A stretch of 8,772 nt of DNA, from positions 1 to 8,772 of the forward strand of contig JAUXFR010000037.1 in assembly GCA_030622805.1 (NCBI GenBank), given 5' to 3'. Positions within the stretch are counted from its first letter, which is position 1. Each line of letters begins with the position of its first letter. Of the stretch, positions 6,511 through 8,772 are shown in pieces. Source of the DNA: Anaerolineae bacterium. Its GTDB lineage: Bacteria; Chloroflexota; Anaerolineae; Anaerolineales; UBA4823. The position numbers and the translations under genes are program-made. The notes beneath the pieces are model-generated. The model did not search any database. It was not told the DNA's origin and worked only from the letters and a program-made list of their open reading frames with translations.

Positions 6511-7642
6511 AGAAATGCTGAGTGATAGATTCGCAGGCAAAGCAGGCTTACAGCAGCGGGTGCTGCCGGCTTATCGTGTCCCATTTTTTGATATGCTGGC
6601 CTCAGCCTGTGAAGGTGGTCTCAGTCTCTTCGCTGGAGATCCATTACCCGATGAAAACATCCAGGCGAGCACAGACTTGCTGGTCGCTCGTTATGAACCA
6701 GGGACCAACCACCATTTTTTAACCCCTGGATCAGCCTTCTACCGCTGCCGGCAGGAGGGCATTATTGAGTGGCTTAGCGCCTCGGAACCAGATGTATTGA
6801 TTGTCGAAGCAAACCCACGCTATCCGAGTACGCCCGATGCAATTGACTGGATGCACAAACGCGGCCGTCCGGTAATCGGTTGGGGTTTGGGCGCACCGCC
6901 TGTTTCTGGTCCGTTCGGATTCTGGCGGAATCGGAAACGGGTAAACTTAATCCAATCGTTGGATGGAATTATCGCATACAGCAGGCGGGGAGCGAAAGAA
7001 TATCAAGCGCTCGGATACCCCCGTGAGCGTTTATTTGTGGCGACAAATGCGGCATATGCCCGCCCGGTGGGCTCCATGCCAGATCGATCTGCACATATTG
7101 ATAACAAACCAGTGGTGCTGTTTGTCGGACGTTTGCAGGCTCGAAAACGGGTCGATAATCTGATAAATGCCTGCGCTGCGCTCCCCTCATCTCTGCAGCC
7201 AGGATTGTGGATTGTTGGGGATGGTCCATCCAGGCAGGATTTAGAGAGTCTGGCGCAGGTTGTATACCCATCCGCTGAATTTTTAGGCGCACGTTATGGC
7301 GCTGAATTAGATGATTGCTTTACTCGCGCGGATTTATTCGTACTGCCAGGAACGGGGGGGCTGGCGGTGCAGCAGGCGATGTCTTTCGGTTTACCGGTGA
7401 TTGTTGCTGAAGGCGATGGTACGCAAGCGGATCTCGTTCGTTCTGAGAATGGTTGGCTGATCCAGGCTGATGACCTTGATGCGATCAGTGAGAGTTTGAG
7501 AGCCGCTCTCTCAGATGTGGAACGCTTACGACGAATGGGTGCCGAATCCTACCGCATCGTGCAGGAAGAGATCAACCTGGAAGCAATGGTGTCTGTGTTT
7601 GTGCAGGCGCTTCGTACAATTTCAAACCTGATAAAACGATAA
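6500..7642 (+). CDS. Glycosyltransferase, GT-B fold, family 4-like, with altered E-x7-E motif
   Basis: This is a predicted cytoplasmic glycosyltransferase of 380 residues. GLQQRVLPAYRVPFFDML (16-33) is the acceptor-domain opening seen in many polysaccharide GT4 enzymes. The C-terminal donor domain starts with VVLFVGRLQARKRVDNLI (205-222), then WIVGDGP (237-243), then a segment with GTGGLAV (284-290) and QQAMSFGLPVIVAEGDGTQ (291-309). In the usual E-x7-E motif the two glutamates would fall at Gly284 and Gln292, so both are replaced. Gln292 is CAG, one base from GAG. The rest of the donor site looks intact and the frame is open throughout, so I do not call it a pseudogene. The start at 6500 is 6 bp past the methyltransferase stop, and ATG 6515 is an equal alternative. 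It sits between an FkbM methyltransferase and a third glycosyltransferase. Its sugar is unknown. Confidence 0.83.
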   Translation: MTGEEMLSDRFAGKAGLQQRVLPAYRVPFFDMLASACEGGLSLFAGDPLPDENIQASTDLLVARYEPGTNHHFLTPGSAFYRCRQEGIIEWLSASEPDVLIVEANPRYPSTPDAIDWMHKRGRPVIGWGLGAPPVSGPFGFWRNRKRVNLIQSLDGIIAYSRRGAKEYQALGYPRERLFVATNAAYARPVGSMPDRSAHIDNKPVVLFVGRLQARKRVDNLINACAALPSSLQPGLWIVGDGPSRQDLESLAQVVYPSAEFLGARYGAELDDCFTRADLFVLPGTGGLAVQQAMSFGLPVIVAEGDGTQADLVRSENGWLIQADDLDAISESLRAALSDVERLRRMGAESYRIVQEEINLEAMVSVFVQALRTISNLIKR

Positions 7643-7700
7643 CCCTAGATAGTCGTAACTGGAACATGCATCCCCAGGGATCTAAAGAGAAATTACAAAA

Positions 7701-8772
7701 ATGAAGATTCTGTATATCGCTGATGGTCGATCACCAACCGCAATGAACTGGATACGTTACTTCGCCGAGCGCGATAACCAGGTCCATTTGATCACAAATT
7801 ATTACTGTGTACCAGAGATAAAACTGGCGTCTCTTCATCATGTACCGTTCGCTTTCAGCGGCGTTGGAAGTAGAAGGAAGACCCGGACAGTGAATCATGA
7901 AGGATTAAGGAGCTTGTTGCCGGTTGGATTACGTACACGATTAAAACACTGGACTATTCCGCTTGCCCTGAATAAAACAGCGAAACGAATAGCGGAAATC
8001 AATACCAATGTGCAGCCCGATCTGGTACATGCCATGCGTATCCCATTTGAGGGGATGCTGGCGGTAAATGCCGGTCTTCAAGTACCACTGCTGATTTCAG
8101 TGTGGGGAAACGATTTTACGCTGCACGCGCCTGCCAATGCGTGGATGAGGCGTTTGACGAAGCGGACGCTGCAGCAGACTGACGCTTTGCATGCAGATTG
8201 TCATCGTGATATAGGACTCGCTGAAACCTGGGGATTTCCAGGGGATAAGCCGCAGATTGTGCTGCCAGGCGCGGGTGGGATTCGGATGGATATCTTCTTC
8301 CCTCCTGTCCGATCGGAAGAAAAGGATAGCACAGATACGGTCATCAACCCGCGCGGGATTCGTGCATATGTGAACAACCAGGCTTTCTTCCATGCAGCAG
8401 CGCTGGTTTTGAAAAAAAGACCCGCTGCACGCTTCCTCTGCCCGGCAATGGGGAATGAAGCGCAAGCACAGCGCTGGGTTGAACGCTATAATGTGTCAAA
8501 CAACGTTGTTTTGCTCCCAAGGCAATCTACGGAGCATATGGCATCTTTATTCCGCCAGGCGAAAGTCGCTGTCTCTCCAAGCACGCATGATGGTACGCCC
8601 AACACGCTTCTGGAAGCCATGGCGAGCGGCTGTTTTCCGGTCGCTGGGGATATCGAATCGCTCAGGGAATGGATCACACCGGGAGTGAATGGTTTACTGG
8701 TGAACCCGAATGACCCACAGGAAAACGCGGATGCGATCCTGATGGGCTTAGAACAGAATTCGCTGCGCAAAC
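7701..8772 (+). CDS. Glycosyltransferase, GT-B fold, family 4-like (3' end beyond window)
   Basis: The frame from ATG 7701 stays open to the last base (357 codons), so the C-terminus is missing. The start MKILYIADGRSPTAMNWIRY (1-20) is a typical GT4 N-terminus. Then come DLVHAMRIPFEGMLA, the acceptor-domain motif SVWGNDFTLHA, and VLPGAGGIRMDIFFP leading into the donor domain. Next are NPRGIRAYVNNQAFFHAAAL and SPSTHDGTPNTLLEAMASG, the latter carrying the acidic pair as Asp297 and Glu305 (D-x7-E). ESLREWITPGVNGLLVNPND follows and is characteristic of the C-terminal domain of GT4 enzymes. Perhaps only about 30 residues are cut off, judging from family lengths. The gap to the previous gene is 58 bp, with only a weak purine run (AAAGAGA, 7684-7690) 10 bases before the ATG. 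Donor and acceptor are unknown. Confidence 0.85.
   Translation, partial: MKILYIADGRSPTAMNWIRYFAERDNQVHLITNYYCVPEIKLASLHHVPFAFSGVGSRRKTRTVNHEGLRSLLPVGLRTRLKHWTIPLALNKTAKRIAEINTNVQPDLVHAMRIPFEGMLAVNAGLQVPLLISVWGNDFTLHAPANAWMRRLTKRTLQQTDALHADCHRDIGLAETWGFPGDKPQIVLPGAGGIRMDIFFPPVRSEEKDSTDTVINPRGIRAYVNNQAFFHAAALVLKKRPAARFLCPAMGNEAQAQRWVERYNVSNNVVLLPRQSTEHMASLFRQAKVAVSPSTHDGTPNTLLEAMASGCFPVAGDIESLREWITPGVNGLLVNPNDPQENADAILMGLEQNSLRK

Noticed and set aside
7670..7681. ATCCC-CA-GGGAT palindrome as a terminator between the last two genes
   Set aside because: A 2-base loop is too tight, the stem is 5 bp and no T-run follows, so no terminator is called.
8097..8465. Minus-strand open frame of 122 codons
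   Set aside because: It is opposite the third glycosyltransferase, whose plus-strand frame carries clear GT4 motifs throughout and runs open to the window edge.

Overview
The window is chromosomal-type DNA of moderate GC, with AT-rich intergenic stretches, from a bacterium. It holds one regulatory gene on the minus strand (lexA) and, divergent from it, a run of seven same-strand genes for surface or exopolysaccharide synthesis. The LexA sequence (helix-turn-helix with SSTSVVNYYLDQL, a GAAC-N4-GTTC operator, long Ala-rich linker) and the style of the glycosyltransferases suggest a Chloroflexota, perhaps Anaerolineae. That placement is inference and was not tested by any search.

Layout. 1-343: no gene seen, AT-rich, two small perfect hairpins. 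344-375: intrinsic terminator for lexA. 399-1169 (minus): LexA, with its own promoter at 1295-1324 and a LexA box inside the -35/-10 spacer, a textbook autoregulation layout. 1170-1472: divergent intergenic region. 1473-2777: UDP-ManNAc dehydrogenase (WecC type). 2837-4033: UDP-GlcNAc 2-epimerase (WecB/MnaA type), TTG start. 4023-4484: left-handed beta-helix acetyltransferase, overlapping the epimerase. 4493-5578: GT-B glycosyltransferase. 5633-6493: FkbM-family methyltransferase. 6500-7642: second GT-B glycosyltransferase. 7701 to window end: third GT-B glycosyltransferase, cut off by the window edge.

How the genes fit together. The epimerase turns UDP-GlcNAc into UDP-ManNAc and the dehydrogenase oxidises this to UDP-ManNAcA, so the locus can supply an acidic N-acetylated sugar. 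The glycosyltransferases presumably assemble a repeat unit, and the acetyltransferase and FkbM methyltransferase would decorate it. No initiating phosphoglycosyltransferase, flippase, polymerase or chain-length regulator lies in the window, so the locus must continue to the right or use genes elsewhere. Gene spacing (overlap to 59 bp, no terminator seen between genes) fits one operon.

I see no tRNA, rRNA, CRISPR array, insertion sequence or phage gene, and no convincing undescribed system. The more curious details are the extended LexA linker, an in-frame ATG and stop just before the TTG start of the epimerase, and a glycosyltransferase that lacks both glutamates of the usual E-x7-E motif.
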